This document shows, one piece after another, positions 45,796-60,483 of a DNA stretch of 64,000 bases. The notes under the pieces were generated by a model. It saw nothing but the letters and a program-made list of their open reading frames with translations, had not been told where the DNA came from and searched no databases. How positions within the stretch are numbered: position 1 is the stretch's first letter; each line of letters begins with the position of its first letter. The DNA comes from Luscinia megarhynchos (lineage: Eukaryota; Chordata; Aves; Passeriformes; Turdidae): positions 55,604,473 through 55,668,472 of the forward strand of contig CM067592.1 in assembly GCA_034336665.1 (NCBI GenBank). The letters are read 5' to 3'. Position numbers and translations under genes: made by a program.

Positions 45796-48700
45796 GACTT
45801 CATAATTAAATAAAAAAAGAAAACTCGAAGGGCTAAACTCTTGAAATATAGAATAAATACACGAGGAAAAGCATGGGGTAGACCACTTAATTGATTAATA
45901 GTACACTATAAAATAATAAAATAATAAAGTATTGTACCTCAGATTACTATGATATTTTGATGGAAAGAATTTCTGCAATTTTTAGAGGCTAATTTTTCTC
46001 TTTACTCTGGCCAATAAAAGGTATTTTTCCTGACACTTTCAATATACTAGGGCTATGAAGAGTCATTGTGGGATTCACACTGAGAGTGGGATTTGCTGAC
46101 TTCCTAGAGCTAAAATGTTGGATGTCATTCTCCTGAATATCTAAATATTTTTGCTCTCACCAGGAGTACTTAGCAGTCATGCAAACACACCAAGCAATGG
46201 TCGTTGTTTCTGTCAAGCACAAGTGCTGAGACTTTCCTCTTTGCATAAGGCACAGAGGTTTAAAACCTCTTGCATTGTACAAAATCAAGTATTTTTGTGA
46301 AAACCCAGAAAAATTGTGTGATAATAGGCCTGGGCTGTGAAAAGCAAGCGATTGTCAAAGTTTTGTTTTCGCTATGTCTGGGAGTCTGAAAACATTATGG
46401 ACATCTGTGGAAGAACTGCATTCCAATCTTTCAAGAAGTACCTTTTTTCTGCTGTAGAAAAGTTTCCAAGGTCATTTTTTTAACAATGACATGGTGGTCT
46501 TCAAAGAAAGGCATTTTCAGTACAGTAAAACTTGCTGGAAAGCCTTTGAACTTGAAATGCAGTCTAAGAACAAGGGCTTCTCAGTAATACAAAGACTTCT
46601 GAGTAGTAGGTGGAAAATTGCATTTAAAAAAAAAGAAAAAAAGTTGTACAAGACAAAAATAATAGCGAGAAACTTGTTCAAAGATGATGATTTGGAGCCA
46701 AGTTTTCCCTGAAAGGAAAACCAATTGACCTGTTTCCAATGTCACAAAAATTATGAATTTGAAGCTCTGACTCAAAGATATGCCCAACATTGTTCTCCTG
46801 TATCCCCTGTGTCTAAAATTGAAGCCCAATTTTCTGTGTAAAATAAGAAAAGAGAAAATCTTCCTACAGTAATAGACAAGGAACAGGATGTCAAAAGGCT
46901 TTTGAGCCATAATTTTCCCAATGCATTTTCTGGAGTGACATTCTTAAAAACACTTACCTTTTTCGTTTTGAAAGCCACAGTCTTTTCTCTTTAAATCTGC
47001 TTGGTTAGTATCAAAACAGAACAGGTCATCTTAAATTTTAATACTACAGGTTGTATGCCAGTTCTGGTTTGGATTTGTTTCTCTTCCCCTGTTTGTCTTC
47101 CTCTGTAGCATAAAGCTTTCTGTGAATAGGGGTAGATCCCCTCTGCATCATTAGGTTATTAGATTATAACCCACAATGCGTGAGAACTTCTCTAAGTTTG
47201 GGAAATGATGACCTAAATATTTAAGACTTGCAGAGGATAAAGGATTCATTCTGGTACAATGGACACCATTTAATATGATTCTGGTTTTGAGGTTGAAAAG
47301 TTGTATCTCAGAAACAGCATACATTAACTTCTTGTTGGATTTTTTTTTTTAATCTTATTTTTTCTTTTTAAGCTAAATGAAAAACTGTACTTCACAGTGA
47401 TAACAGGGAATTCACATTCCTGCCCAGTTCACAATGTTTGTCATAGTCATTGCAGGTGGAATTTGCTATTGTGCAGAGAACTGGCATAAGATCCAAGTAT
47501 TCCTTAAATGTTGCCAGAAGGCGTTGTGTTGTGGCCTGCTTACTGCCTCCTACATTCTGCTGTGTCTGTAGTGCATCACAGAAAATGTGAGTGGCCTTTC
47601 TGCTGTTCTTGTCCCAGGGTTAATGCCAGATCAGGACTGGACGTAAAGGAGCCCAAGCAGCTGCTGTTGCAGAGTGATGCTTCAATCAAAATCAGTGCTC
47701 AGCTGCTTGAGGTGCCGTGAAGACTTTGGCAGCTGTGGCAAAGAGTTCTTACAAGCTACTGTAGTGAAATATTGCAGAAACATGTTGTTTTCTGGTATGC
47801 TGGATAAAAGACAAAGGAGAAAGGCAGGTGGGAAGGCTTTTCCGAAAAGAATTGGGATTGGAGATCTGTAAGATGTTATGAGACACATAGGCTAGACAGA
47901 ACAAGTGGTGACACTGTATGGAACAGACCACATTTTATAAGCCTTTTACAACGCCACCTTTGAAAACAGTGAATCCATCTGCTCAATTCATTAAAGTGAC
48001 ATAAACAGTTTAAATTCATCCATACTCTCTGGTTTATAATGAAAACGCATCCCAAGGTATTATATCAAATAGAAAATTATTTGAACACATTTGTTCCTAA
48101 TTGATTTATCACAATCTTCAATCCTCACTTCTGTCCAGATATTAGAAAAATTGGCAATAATTTTGAAAGATATCCATTGCACAGCAAAATGAAAAATTGT
48201 GGTAAACTTCTTTTATACAAACAAAATGATGACTTTACAAGAAATTTTTTTTTATAATAATGAAATCTGTTATATGACACCAATAGATTGTGCAAATCTA
48301 GGGCTTGTTCTTCCTGAAGTTCTGTAGGCAGATAGAAATAACATCAGTCTTGCAGACGGTCAACAATATGTATATAATGTCTTTTTAAAGTGTTCCAAAT
48401 TTCAGGAAAAGGTAGCAGTTGTGATTTTAAGGAGCTACAATTCCTAACAGCAAAGAAACAAAATTGCTGGAGAAAGTAGGACTCAAAATGTAAGCCCATT
48501 CTGTCTTTCCCTTCACCATCTCAACAAATCCTCTTTTTTTTTCTTAGCCATTTGCTTCATCTACTGCCTATCTACTCTTTTTGAGGCTCATTAATACTGT
48601 TGTATACCGCAACAGCCTGATGCCTTACGGTTCTTCTGGGTACTCAGGAGACTTTTCTGTAAATGTGAAGTCAATATTTGGTCTCCCAAAGTCTACTATG

Positions 48701-51700
48701 CAAAATATGCTATCGTATTTGAACAGTGGATTTATCATACCTGCTGTTCTGGATGTATATAATCTTCCAGATTAGATAACATATTCTCTATTTACCTTAG
48801 TTTTTAAGGAAGCAGTTACTGCAGAGCTGGAACAGAGAAAAGCCCACCTGCACTGAGCCTACAGCTCCATCAGAAATGCACTCTGCATTACTGTGCTGGG
48901 TGCCTGATGCTGGAGCTGCTCACCATTTCATGTACCTTCCTTCTTCTGGGTATATTCTGCAACCATGTCATGCTTTCAAAATATATGTAGGATCGATATG
49001 GGCTCTTTCAAATGCAGTTAATTTTGGCTATTGGTGATGGAATGCTGGGTTTAATTCTAATTGAATTTGTAGGCTTGGTACTTTTCTCCCTTGTCCATGC
49101 TGATCTCATTCATTTCCACTGTGGGAAATCCTACCAAGTGAAAGAAGTTTTAACCTTTAGTTGGTCAAGTACTTAACTGTTATTCTTGCTTTTTTTTTCC
49201 CTGACTCTTTCTTGACCTTATCATACCTAAATGTTTTACTCCAGTGGTGGTCCCAAGCAGATACATGTGGAATTTCCTTTTCCCAGCCTGAGCAACACAG
49301 CTTGACTTAACATATAAAAACTGTTGCACAGCAGTACTCTAATCCAATGGTTTATTCAGCTGCATATCCACTCTGTCACCTGTAGACTTGTTTCTTTTGC
49401 TGCCAGAATTATGCTGATATCTGCTTAAGTTTATTCAGACAAAAGAAAAGTACGCCATCATAACCAGGTATTGTGGTCACATGGATGTTTATACATTGGT
49501 TGTTATTATATTTTAAAATTTGCCATTGCTGCATAAACATATTTTGCTTGAAAACAGTTAATTTCTTGAGTTTAATTTTATGATTTCCTCATATTATTCC
49601 TTAACTGTAACAACTTTTCTTTTTATTGGAACCCAATGTTGTTATTAATGAATTTATCTTTGCAAGGATTGTTAAGCAGAAGATGAACTGGAAGCTCATT
49701 TATTTAATTTTGTCCTCCTTCCACTTATTTCCCTATTTGATTTTCCTGTAACTTTCTTTTCCAGCAGCTAAATAAATGTAGTATTATAAACCAGCCCTCT
49801 GAGCTTCATAAACCACTCTTCCCCCTTTGTTCTCCTCATTTTGTGGTGTCCCACTTCTACAGAAAAATTGCTAGAGCACAAAACCAAACTGCCAAGCTGT
49901 TTGTTATCTTTTTTGACTGGTTGTTCTGGGTGGCACTGAACATTTTTGTGCATCATTCATGGTAACTGGGGAGCACTGAAATAGAGCTGTTGGCTTTTCT
50001 GGCAGACTATTAAACTTCCTCCCAAAAATTAAAAAATTAGAAGCAAAGATTTTTCATAAAAACACAGTTTTATGTACAGGTGTTATGTCAGTTTGTTAAA
50101 AAATTTCTGTCAAGCACTTTGTGAGGTGTGAAACTGTAACAACTGCCTGAGATTTGTAAGTCTAACACCTTGAACTACATTTTTGATTTGAAAATGGAAA
50201 TTATTACATAAACATTTCTGTCTTTGTTCAGTCATGTCCTGCTCTGACTTGTGTCTCTTTGCATTAGAGGTTGTTGACCAGAAGAAATACGGATTAATGG
50301 AAATTAGAAATGACTACTCCTTTTATTCTATTTGGTTGTCATAAATGTGTCTTCTGCTGTTTCTTTTGAAATTTCTCTTCTTGTATAACAGAAATTATTT
50401 AGTTTGTAGACAAAGAACTATATAATTATGATTAAATAATAATTAGTATTAAAAATTAATGATCATATGCAAATCTCTAATGCAAATAGAAATACCTTGC
50501 ATTAAAAGCTACATAATTGATCTAAGAAACATGTTTCATTCTGCTTGCAAAACTATATTAAAAAAGACCTAATCCAAATAATGAGTTCTATCAAAAGAGA
50601 AAAAAATACATGAGGCAAGACTGCCAAATTATTTATCTTTCATTAAGGGAGAAAATCACACACAATTATCTATGCTATATGAGCACATTTGCTGCAAGTC
50701 GGCATGGAATTGAACAACAATAACCATAAAAAATGCAACACACAACAAAGCTGAATCTAACTAGCTATTATAAAGTAAATGCTAGAAGAGGGAAAACTGA
50801 ACAAGGAGAATATTCACTAAATAGTACTACATTCCCATAGCCAGAATGGACTACTCGTCATTTCAAAGTACAGAAGCAAAATTATATGCTTGGAACTTAT
50901 TCAGTGAATGGTTTTCATCTATATCTTTGTAGCTTTCCCATAAACAAATAACAATAGAGCCCCTTTTTAAATTAAAGGATGTTGATGCTTCGAAATTAAG
51001 TAGGGCCGTGATGCTTTCTGGTTTTATTCAGACATTTTGGAAAGATTAAATAGTAAGCACAGAAGGAAAATACGAGCTCTAAATTTGCATTTCAAAACAC
51101 CCTTTGCTTTTTGTTCCTAGTTAAAATCTGTTCAGTAGCTGACACATCTGAGCAGCATGAGGTGATGTATCACTTCTGAGCTTACAAAACTGTAATCAGG
51201 AATAGAGTCACCCTAACAACTGTCCATTACTTGTGATTAGTATATGAGAATTTCATTTTCTATGCCATTACCAGTTCATTGGTAGCTATAAATATACAAA
51301 AAAGCAAGATGTGTTTTGAGTAGTTTCAGTAAAAGACAAATTATAGGGCTTATACCCTTCTAGAGGGAACATATGCTGTATCTCATAATAATAGGATAAA
51401 CCTCACAATTTGAACACTTTACAGAACCAGGAATCTTGTTCCATTAGTTTAATATTTTAATGTGTCTCTGAGTTTCAAGGTGAGATTGCAGAAATTTTTT
51501 AAATTCATAGGCATATCAAGCAATAACATGAAAAACATTCATTATTAGTATTATTATTTTCATGATAGAAATTGTAGTAAGCCCTTCTGGAGTTCTGAAC
51601 CAGGAGACCAGAAATTTAGAATAATTCAGTGAAGTATTTCATTTAGATGAAAACCAAAGAAACTAAAATCTTTGAAGTTTGTGAGAGCTATAAAATGTGT

Positions 51701-54700
51701 TAGCAGAATAAAGCTCTATCAAATTCAGTGGTGCCGCTTCCTTACAATGGCTTAGCATTTCTTAATATAGTTTTCTGGAGATGGAATTTTCTTCAGTTGT
51801 TATTCTGGTATTATTTTCTTTGTTGGGCAGATCCTCACTGAAATAATGCATTTTACTTATCACTTCTTTGATGGTGCCTGAACACCTAAGATGAACCTGA
51901 AAGAAAATTCTGTATCTTTATCTTTACTTACTGAATGTTCTTAATTTTCTATTAGGGTTGATTGCACCTTAGATGCATAAAAATCGGTCTGTTGGAACCA
52001 AATCCTTTCTTCAAGCAAAACCTGGCAGAAACATTTTAAATACCTTAGGAAATACGTTTTGAAAATTCTGCTTATGCAGTAAATTTTAATTATAGAACAA
52101 AATCTGCTTCATATTTTTAGAATTGCTTTGTAATATGGAAAAAATACCTTTCATTGTTCTTTACATGTTCTTTACACCTAGCCAGTGCTGAAAAACTGTA
52201 CATTTCTGTGGTCAACCTGTCTTAAATATATATATATATTTTGCCAGTAGGTTTTTAGAAGTGATCTCTCTAATTCTCTAGGTACTCAATTTATATATAG
52301 TAGCTCAGAATGAAATGAGCTAGAAATAATGACAATATTTAAAATTATCAAAGTATATGAGTCATATTGCTAAATTGGAAGCTTTTGAGAGCGTGAGCCA
52401 TTCCTAACAATTTGTACACAGCTGAAAGTATTCATGTCAGCTCTCCTGCAGCCAGTAGGGATTCAAATAGATGGTTTGCAGGGAAGAGATAACCCCTGGG
52501 AAAGACAAAAAAGGTGATTTTACATTGCTATGACTTGGATGATTGTATGATTCACCATCATATTCCCTTGACGACTGCAGCACATACAATGAGGGTTATG
52601 AATAGCTTGTGTCACTGCAGCTGTGCACTAAGAAGGCTTTCCAGAGCAGTGGTGTAGGCTTGTTTCTGCTCGCTTATTTGTCACAGTTTGTGTTTTGGGT
52701 TCTCTGGATCTGGGTTACTCTGGGTGAAATCCTGCAGTCAAAGCACACACGTAGCTGATTTTGCTGAGGATTTGCACGTGAAGATGAAATTTGTGACTCC
52801 ATATATTGGTTTTCAGTCTAGCTTCAGTGATTTCTTGGAAGAGAGCTAATGAGGGTGCAATTAATAGTGAAATCCTGGTCTACACAGCTGAGATGTTTCT
52901 ATAATCCTTTGAGCTTCTGCTCATAGGAGGGAAAATTTGAAATTTGTATCATGCTTGTAGCTGAAGAGTAATGCCTTTATTTTTATTTAAGATATTACCA
53001 AATTTATATAAGTACATAAAATGTCACAAGTCTCTATTAAAACCAAAATAAAATCTGTTAGTCTTGGCCTCTGACCATAAATAGGAAACTTCAAAAGCAG
53101 TTTCTAGGTGGCAGGCTATGGAAAGAGAGGTGGGAAGTATTAAATAATTCTCTCCATCTCTCTTCCACAGTCCAGACTTTGGGTAGACTTTCCTTATTTG
53201 GTGGTATTTAGATACAATTTCTACAAATTCTGCTGCTTTTTTCAGCACACCTTTCCTAAATTGCTGCATGAATGATCTTGTGTCTTGATCGGAGGAGAAA
53301 CTGTATTCCTGTAGTTTTGTTCCTCTGTAAGGAAAGGCAATCTATGTACTGTGTATGAGGGGCTTTGTACAGCAGGTTCCTTGGAGAGTACATACAAACA
53401 GACTTTAAAATCTTTTATAGCTGCTGATGGTATATCTATATGTGAAATAGGGTTAAGGTATGGAGGAAAAGAAGGCAAGAGATGAACAAATGTGTCTCTT
53501 GCTTTGGCTAAATCTTGGCACGTATGTCAGTCAGCAGAACCCAGCAAAGTGAGCATGCTTTTAAAGTGCCTTCAGTTGTGGCTTAGCTCTAATTCCCTTA
53601 TTCACATGTGAGGATTCTTTTACTTCTGAGAATGCAGTAGAGGATCTCTAGCACAAAACAGAGAAATAGGTTCTTTCATGTGACTGCTTGACTTCAAACC
53701 CACCAGTAAAGCTGTCTTTCAGTGAGCTCTCAGTGAACAAATGATCTTGGGCTTGTACAAATATACACAGTGTTCAGAGTAGTTCTGGTGTTAATATGAA
53801 ACATTTGGGGACGTTCTTATCAAAACAAAGCTGAAAATTATCTCCCCAGCAAAAGCTGACTAAGGTAAAATGCTATCTCTTTGTAATTGCTTGTTTTCTA
53901 GGCAGGGGTGGGGGTTAGGATGGATTGCTGTGTTGGACAGTTAGACCATAGGCTGAAGATCAGTTTTTCAGCTTAAAATTTTATCATTTTAATACACCTC
54001 AGCCAGGTTCAACATAGTTTGTATATTTGATTTATGTAAAGAAATGTATTTTTAACATTTTAAGCTAAAGAGTGTTAGAAAATTAATGCTTATCATGGTT
54101 TTAAAGTCCTTTCTGGGAACTGGTAATAGAATGATATTTTATTCCCCAAATTTAACAAAAGATGTGGAGCCCTTTTTTAATTCAGCATATAAAACGTCAT
54201 AAGTAGGACCAATCAATCCAAATAAGGCTCTTCGCATTCTTTTGAGTAAAGATGCACTGATGTGTGGAACTGCTAATTAGTACATGATGTAATTCCAAGA
54301 GACTGAGAGACTGGCTGACCTTGAATTTGGAGTGTCCTTTCTACATGCAATGTGGATGGTGGGAGGGAGAGGGGGGATGGACACACACAGACAAATTTTT
54401 AAGATTTTATTTGATTAAGAGGTCAAACTGTTTTAAGTGGCCATTGAAGTAAATTTAAAGATGAAACCCATTCCGACCCTCTTCCATCTGCCAAAACACT
54501 CAAAAACACATTCTGGAAGGAATAAATCCCCTGCATTCTCTTTACTCCCATTGCCTCTGGCGAAAAAGGTTGTGAAGAAGGACTGCTTGCTTTCTCTCAC
54601 CTGTCCTGGATTCTAAGCACTGGATAGGTTGCTGTTGGTCAGCATTAATTTATGATACCATATTACTAACTTGAGTATGCAAATGCAATATGTACAAAAG

Positions 54701-57700
54701 ATTATCATTGCCTTGCAATGACAGTTAATAATTTTAATATATATATGTTGAAAAAGAACAGATAATTCACAAATATAATAAAGTAATAAATAGTTTAACT
54801 TCACTGGCTACTTCAGGAAGCAATGACAGGAACTTGGTATTATTGCTAGAAAGGATATTCTAGTAACACTGCAAACATGAGACTTTTTTAATATTAATTT
54901 TTGCAAGAAGCAAGAGACACTCATGTTCTTCCAGACTACCTTTTCACTGGAGTTGCTAGAGAGCAAGCTAGCTTGCAAGTGATGGCTTCTGAAAGAGTGT
55001 TTGAAACTTGATAATGTATATAGAGACACAAATACAGATAGAAGGTCAAATCATCTGCATCAATGTAATGCTCCTATAAATTAGGACATAGGTGGATTAA
55101 GAAGTACAGTGTGTTAAATATACAATAGAATAAAACCTAAAAATTTAGACTTGCTGACATTACCTCTCTGTCTGTAACATGCAATCCAAACAGTAGGACC
55201 AACTTGTCTCCCAGAAATTTTTGCAAAGACCCTGTTGGTCTTTTTGATCCTGGAAATGATAAGTTAATCATCTATTAAGGTTTTGTTACAACTGAAATAC
55301 CACACTCTAATGTAATGTTGTTCAAATGACAGCAGATTCTGACTACAGAGTTATCTAGGCCAGGATATGAATTCCACTTTATACACATGGCTAATGAAAA
55401 GTCAACTACCAGAAGTATAATCTTGTAAATCTTTATAAGGTGTGGCTAAGGCAGAGAAATCACAAAAAAACCATAATTTGGTCATGACTTTGTGGGTTTA
55501 CTGTGTGTCTCTGTGTCAAGAGTTTACTGTAAGGGAAGAAAATCTCTCCACAGATAAAAAAAACCCCAATACCTGTTCTTCAGTGAATAAAAACCTAAAA
55601 TTTGCATTTTCAATCAATTAAAATACAATGTAATTTTTGGAAATAGTCAAATTAAGCAAAACAGTACCACTCTCAAACGAAAACTTTTCATAACAAAGAG
55701 TGTACAGATTTAGGCTGTTTAATAAATTTCCCTTAAAAACAAATTTTGGTGACAACCATGGAATATCCATGCTGTCAATATTTTTCTTGTGTTTGGACTA
55801 TCTATATCTCTGTTCATTGAACGTGTCCAGCCTTGCCTTTATTACATAATTATTATACGAGGCACTGTTAAAAGTAAAACTGAACTTCCAAGCAACCCCA
55901 GAGTGTAAGATCTTAATTTGCCTTCTTCCTCATTTCTGGGATACAAGACTACCGAAGGAGGCACTTGAAAATTGTAAAGCTTAACTGCTGGTTTGGATAC
56001 TTTTAAAGTATTGTACGGGTTAACCATGTATACAGACATGTGCATGAATTTTTGTGCTGATGGCCAACGCCTTCTTTTGTCCAGGGTTGCAGATACTGCA
56101 GAGGTACGTAGCCCCAGGAGGCTGACTCAGGACATGAGCTGAGGTGTGGAAGCAGCCTCCAAGTTAAAAATGAGAGGACTCTGGTCCCTAAAGCAAGTGC
56201 TCCCTGAAAGAAAGCACTGGAAATACTAGAAAGTGTATGAATCAACACTCTGGGCCACAAAATTGTCTGGATTTGGTAAGATCTCTGCATGGAATACTCT
56301 AAGAGCCAGGATGGATTCACTTTGCAGGGCACTCAGCTACAATTTTTTTTACTTTTATGTGCTCCAGTCAGCTTTCGTCAGGTAGTGCTGAAACATCAGC
56401 TTTGATTTTAGTGCGTTTGAGAACAACAGAAGCTTACCAAAAGACCTAAAGCTCAGAAGATGCTTTACCACAAGTCTGACATCACAAGCCCATCTAAACT
56501 CAGTAAAAAAATAAATATGAAAATTATAATACAGTCCCTAAGGTTATATACCCCAAATATTGCAAAATTCTCTCTCAAGAGGGGAATTTTTGAAATATCT
56601 CAATTATATTAGGACTTTGTTGACACAAGAGTCTCACACTATGAAGGTGTCCTGTGGACACTAATATTCTGTCACTCTTAGCTTTGCAGGGGTGTATTTT
56701 GAGTCTGTTGTGATGCTGTTAATGTTCATTAAAGTGAGCTGGAAATTAATAATGCACAAGGCTAACTAAGGATAACTATAAATGCTCATGATACTAAATT
56801 TTCTATATTTTTACAGAATTACATTTTATAAAATTTATACATTTTAACTTGTTCTTACAGTAGCCTTTCAAAATTCCAGGGGAAAAAAAAAATCAGGTTA
56901 AAACTGTTGGAGAATGAACAAATTCTTAAGTCTAATCTTCTCCTCTCTAGCTGCTCTTGCTTTGTAAGAATTTTACCCATTGATAGGCTTTGCCTTCTTA
57001 AATGAAAAAGCACAACCTTTTCAAAACCTCTTCCAATCATCTCCCTTCAAAATATAGGAATCACCAAACACATCTGGTCTGACACACCAGATTCCAATTT
57101 AATATCATTCAAATGGAGATAGTGCTGAAGACAGAAATGTTTAGAGCAAGAATACCAATTCAGCTTTCCTATACATACATCTGCTTCTGTCTATAAAACC
57201 TGGAACAAATCATTAATTATACTGCTTGACTATTCAGAACTGCCACCTTTATTTGAAATAGACATAGCTTTGCTGAGAATAAACTCTTTTGAAATAAGAG
57301 ATTAATTTAGAGCTTGCTCCCCCATCCTATTTATACATCCATTTAAAGTGACATTGCTGTTGAAGCACTCTTAATCAGGCAGGAGCTGACTATGATATCG
57401 TTTCTGGCATTTTCTAATACTTCAGCTTTGGATGAGGTACTAAAGATATTAACAGAGAAAAACCCCATCACATTTGGCATGGAATTTTATCGTAAAAATG
57501 TGTAACTCCTCTTGGTTTGACAATTGGAAAATTATTTAAATATGTTCAGGAGGATCAGAAACTTTCACAACTTCAATGCTTTCCTTGGAAATTTATGGAT
57601 TATACCTTACAGGTCTATGATCTTGTTGGGGTGTCTTTTTAGGTTTTTGTAGAAAAGTACTAAATGCAAGTCTATACAGTCTCTAGTTTCTTTCCCTTCA

Positions 57701-60365
57701 GTCACTAAAAATGTGTATGACATTCTATTTGGTCTGACTGACATACTTTCTTCACCAATGATTAGTGGTAGCTAATTATCTTAAGTTAGTTGGAAACGAA
57801 TATGGTTGGGAATTTAATAGATTGTATCACCCATGCCGTGTTGTTTCTCTTGTTTTCTGGGATCAGTTTACCTTACATTCATAATAAAGGGAAATACACA
57901 ATTGCTAGAGATATTTGACCTCACGGCTTTAGGTTTCACTTCCTGAGATTTAGTGCAGGTCAGTGTGACACGGTGTTACCTGGTGTTACAGTCCTGGCTT
58001 CCCTGGCTCGTAGTCTGGCTCAGGCACAAATAACCTGACATTGCACAGTGCATGTGTGCATGTTTGTGTGGAAGTGAGCAGCCTATGAAGAACTCAGCTA
58101 GTATTTATAGTTTTATTATTGTCAAGTAAGACTTTCCAGACACAGACTTCAAATTACCACAAACAGGCACTTTAAAGAAGACGTTGGCACCATTGTTTGG
58201 GTTCTTACCTCACATCTGCTTCTTCACAGAGTCTAATAATGGTAGAGTTTGATTCAGCTTTTTTGTGGCCGTTTAACTATACATGTAGGATTAGCTTTGA
58301 CAGATGATTGGTGTCTTGAAAAAAACAACCAGAGACCATTGAAGTGAATGGGTTTTTAATTTTTAATTTAGTGAATGAACTTTCCTGTTTTTTTCCCCAG
58401 GTTTAGAAAAAAACACTCTAATTTTGATCAGAAACACAGAAGTATTCCTTGTTTACAGAAAAAAAAGTGATCTCACAAATTCTAACATCTTGTCTAGGCC
58501 TATGTTTAGATTTCACAGCATGCCCATTTAAATATTGCACCTCCATATAATGTCTGAGATTACTAAATTTGAACCAGGATTTTGGAAGAAACATATGTGA
58601 AAAATGAAGTGTACAAAAATGCTTGAAAATATACACCACTTTTAAAAATTTCTTATGTTCCACATTTGTTAAATATCCACCATCAGAATTTTGTCTCTAA
58701 AGCAGCTTCATGTAAGTGATCACATAGGGAAGTCTTTTTGATTTTTAACAGTATGCAAGGCATTAAGCCTTTTTTTTTCTTTAGGAAAAAGATGAAGTTG
58801 TGTTACTAAGATACCTTCAAACATTTCAAGGAGTGGCGCTGAGAGCTGCAATGCTAGCTCAGTCAAACCTCTGATATTTGCTGTTATCTCCATGCATGTT
58901 TACAGCAGCTGACATATGAAAAGCCTGGGAATAATTTGAGTTTGCAGGCTATGAAACAAGCCCATTTTGGATCTGAATCTGGCTGTCAAATCACTTTGTT
59001 GGGTTAATCTGACACAAAATGAAAGCACACAAATGAAAGCAACTTTTGGCAAGCCTGAAAAGATGGGCACACATCTGCAAGGCGAGTGATTAGCTTACTG
59101 GTGTCCTTTCAAAAATCACCTAGGAGCCCCTTCCCCCATCCATACAGAAAGTAGTCCTTTTTGTTCGTCAAATGTTTATTTATAGGATTATAATAGGGAA
59201 ATGGAGGAGAGAGGGCTTGGGACTTTGATGATAGTGAAAGTCTGTACACCCCAAAGGTGGTAAAGCAGATAAGCGTTATAGGATTAAATGGGCATGACAA
59301 ATTTGTGCTTCAGTTGGGGACACCATTTCAGGCAGAGATTTTTCCTTTGGCTGCAAAGTACAAGATTTAACTAATATATTCTGCAAAGGGAAAAATCAGC
59401 AAAGGTGGGAGGTTTTTCGCTGACAAATGATTGATTGCCTTTGGAAAACAAAGGAAGGAATGGTGTGCCAGGGGTGCTCCTCTGTGAATGCCTGGCGGTC
59501 TTGTGTCTCACACTGTTATTTACTTTTGCACAGAGCCTCTCAGGCCAGGATGTGCAGAACACTGTCTATCAATCAGATGAGCATGTATTGGGGGGTTAGA
59601 AGCAGATTCTGCACAAAATTCCTTTCTAGCAGTAAAATGTTCTTTCTCAATATCTTGCTTAGTGTTTGAAAAAAGCAGAGAAGGCAGAACAGGAGGAGGA
59701 AGGGCAGGTGCAAACACATATATAAGACCACAAAATTCAAAAAATGAGGGCTGAAAAGATCGTATTGGTAACCTCAGTTATTCTCAAAGATTAGTCTTTC
59801 ATTCTGTGGCTATGAGTTGCCATGGGAGTGATAAATGTTTCTCCCTAAGTAAAAACCAGTGTCCTAGTCCTGAGTCATGTGCATCATGCATCAGCCTCAC
59901 TGAGACACTGGGTCCATGCCACACCTACTGCAGCACAGAATCTGAACAAACTTGCCTGTGTTTGATAAGGAGAACTGTCACACCAAAGCTGTGGTCAGCT
60001 TTTGGAAAAGCAGGACATACCCTGTGCTCTGTGTCCACCATTTCCAGTGCCTGATGAGAAATAATGCAGATATTATGGGCTGCGCAATTGTAAATTAATT
60101 CAGTGGACAGTATACACTGAGTGGGGATTTACATTGCCTACCTTACTGTTGAATTGAGTTTGGCTGGTTGTCCTTCCGTATAACAGGCAGACAAAAAGGA
60201 AAAAGCAGAACAGCAGAGTAGATGTTCTGTACACCCTGAGGATGTCTGTTCAGCTTACTTGGAAATATGGGCAGAAAAGTTACCATATTTACTCTCCCAA
60301 GTTCTGGTTTTGCAGCAGAAGAAAACTTTTTCTTTTTTACTCCCTAAACAAATATGTTGTTATCC

Positions 60366-60483
60366 AAAAAAACCAAAAAAACAAAACACAAAAACAAAAC
60401 AAAACAAACCCAAACAAAACAAAAAACCCAAAAAAACCCCAAAAAAACCCAAAAGAAAAAAAAAAAGAAAAAAGGGGGGAAAA
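60366..60483. repeat. A/C-rich low-complexity tract
   Basis: About 118 bp of A runs separated by C, CC or CCC, with a G-containing end (GGGGGG at about 60474-60479) and almost no T. It produces three overlapping Lys/Asn/Thr/Gln-rich frames (60242-60536), which are artefacts. Confidence 0.9.
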
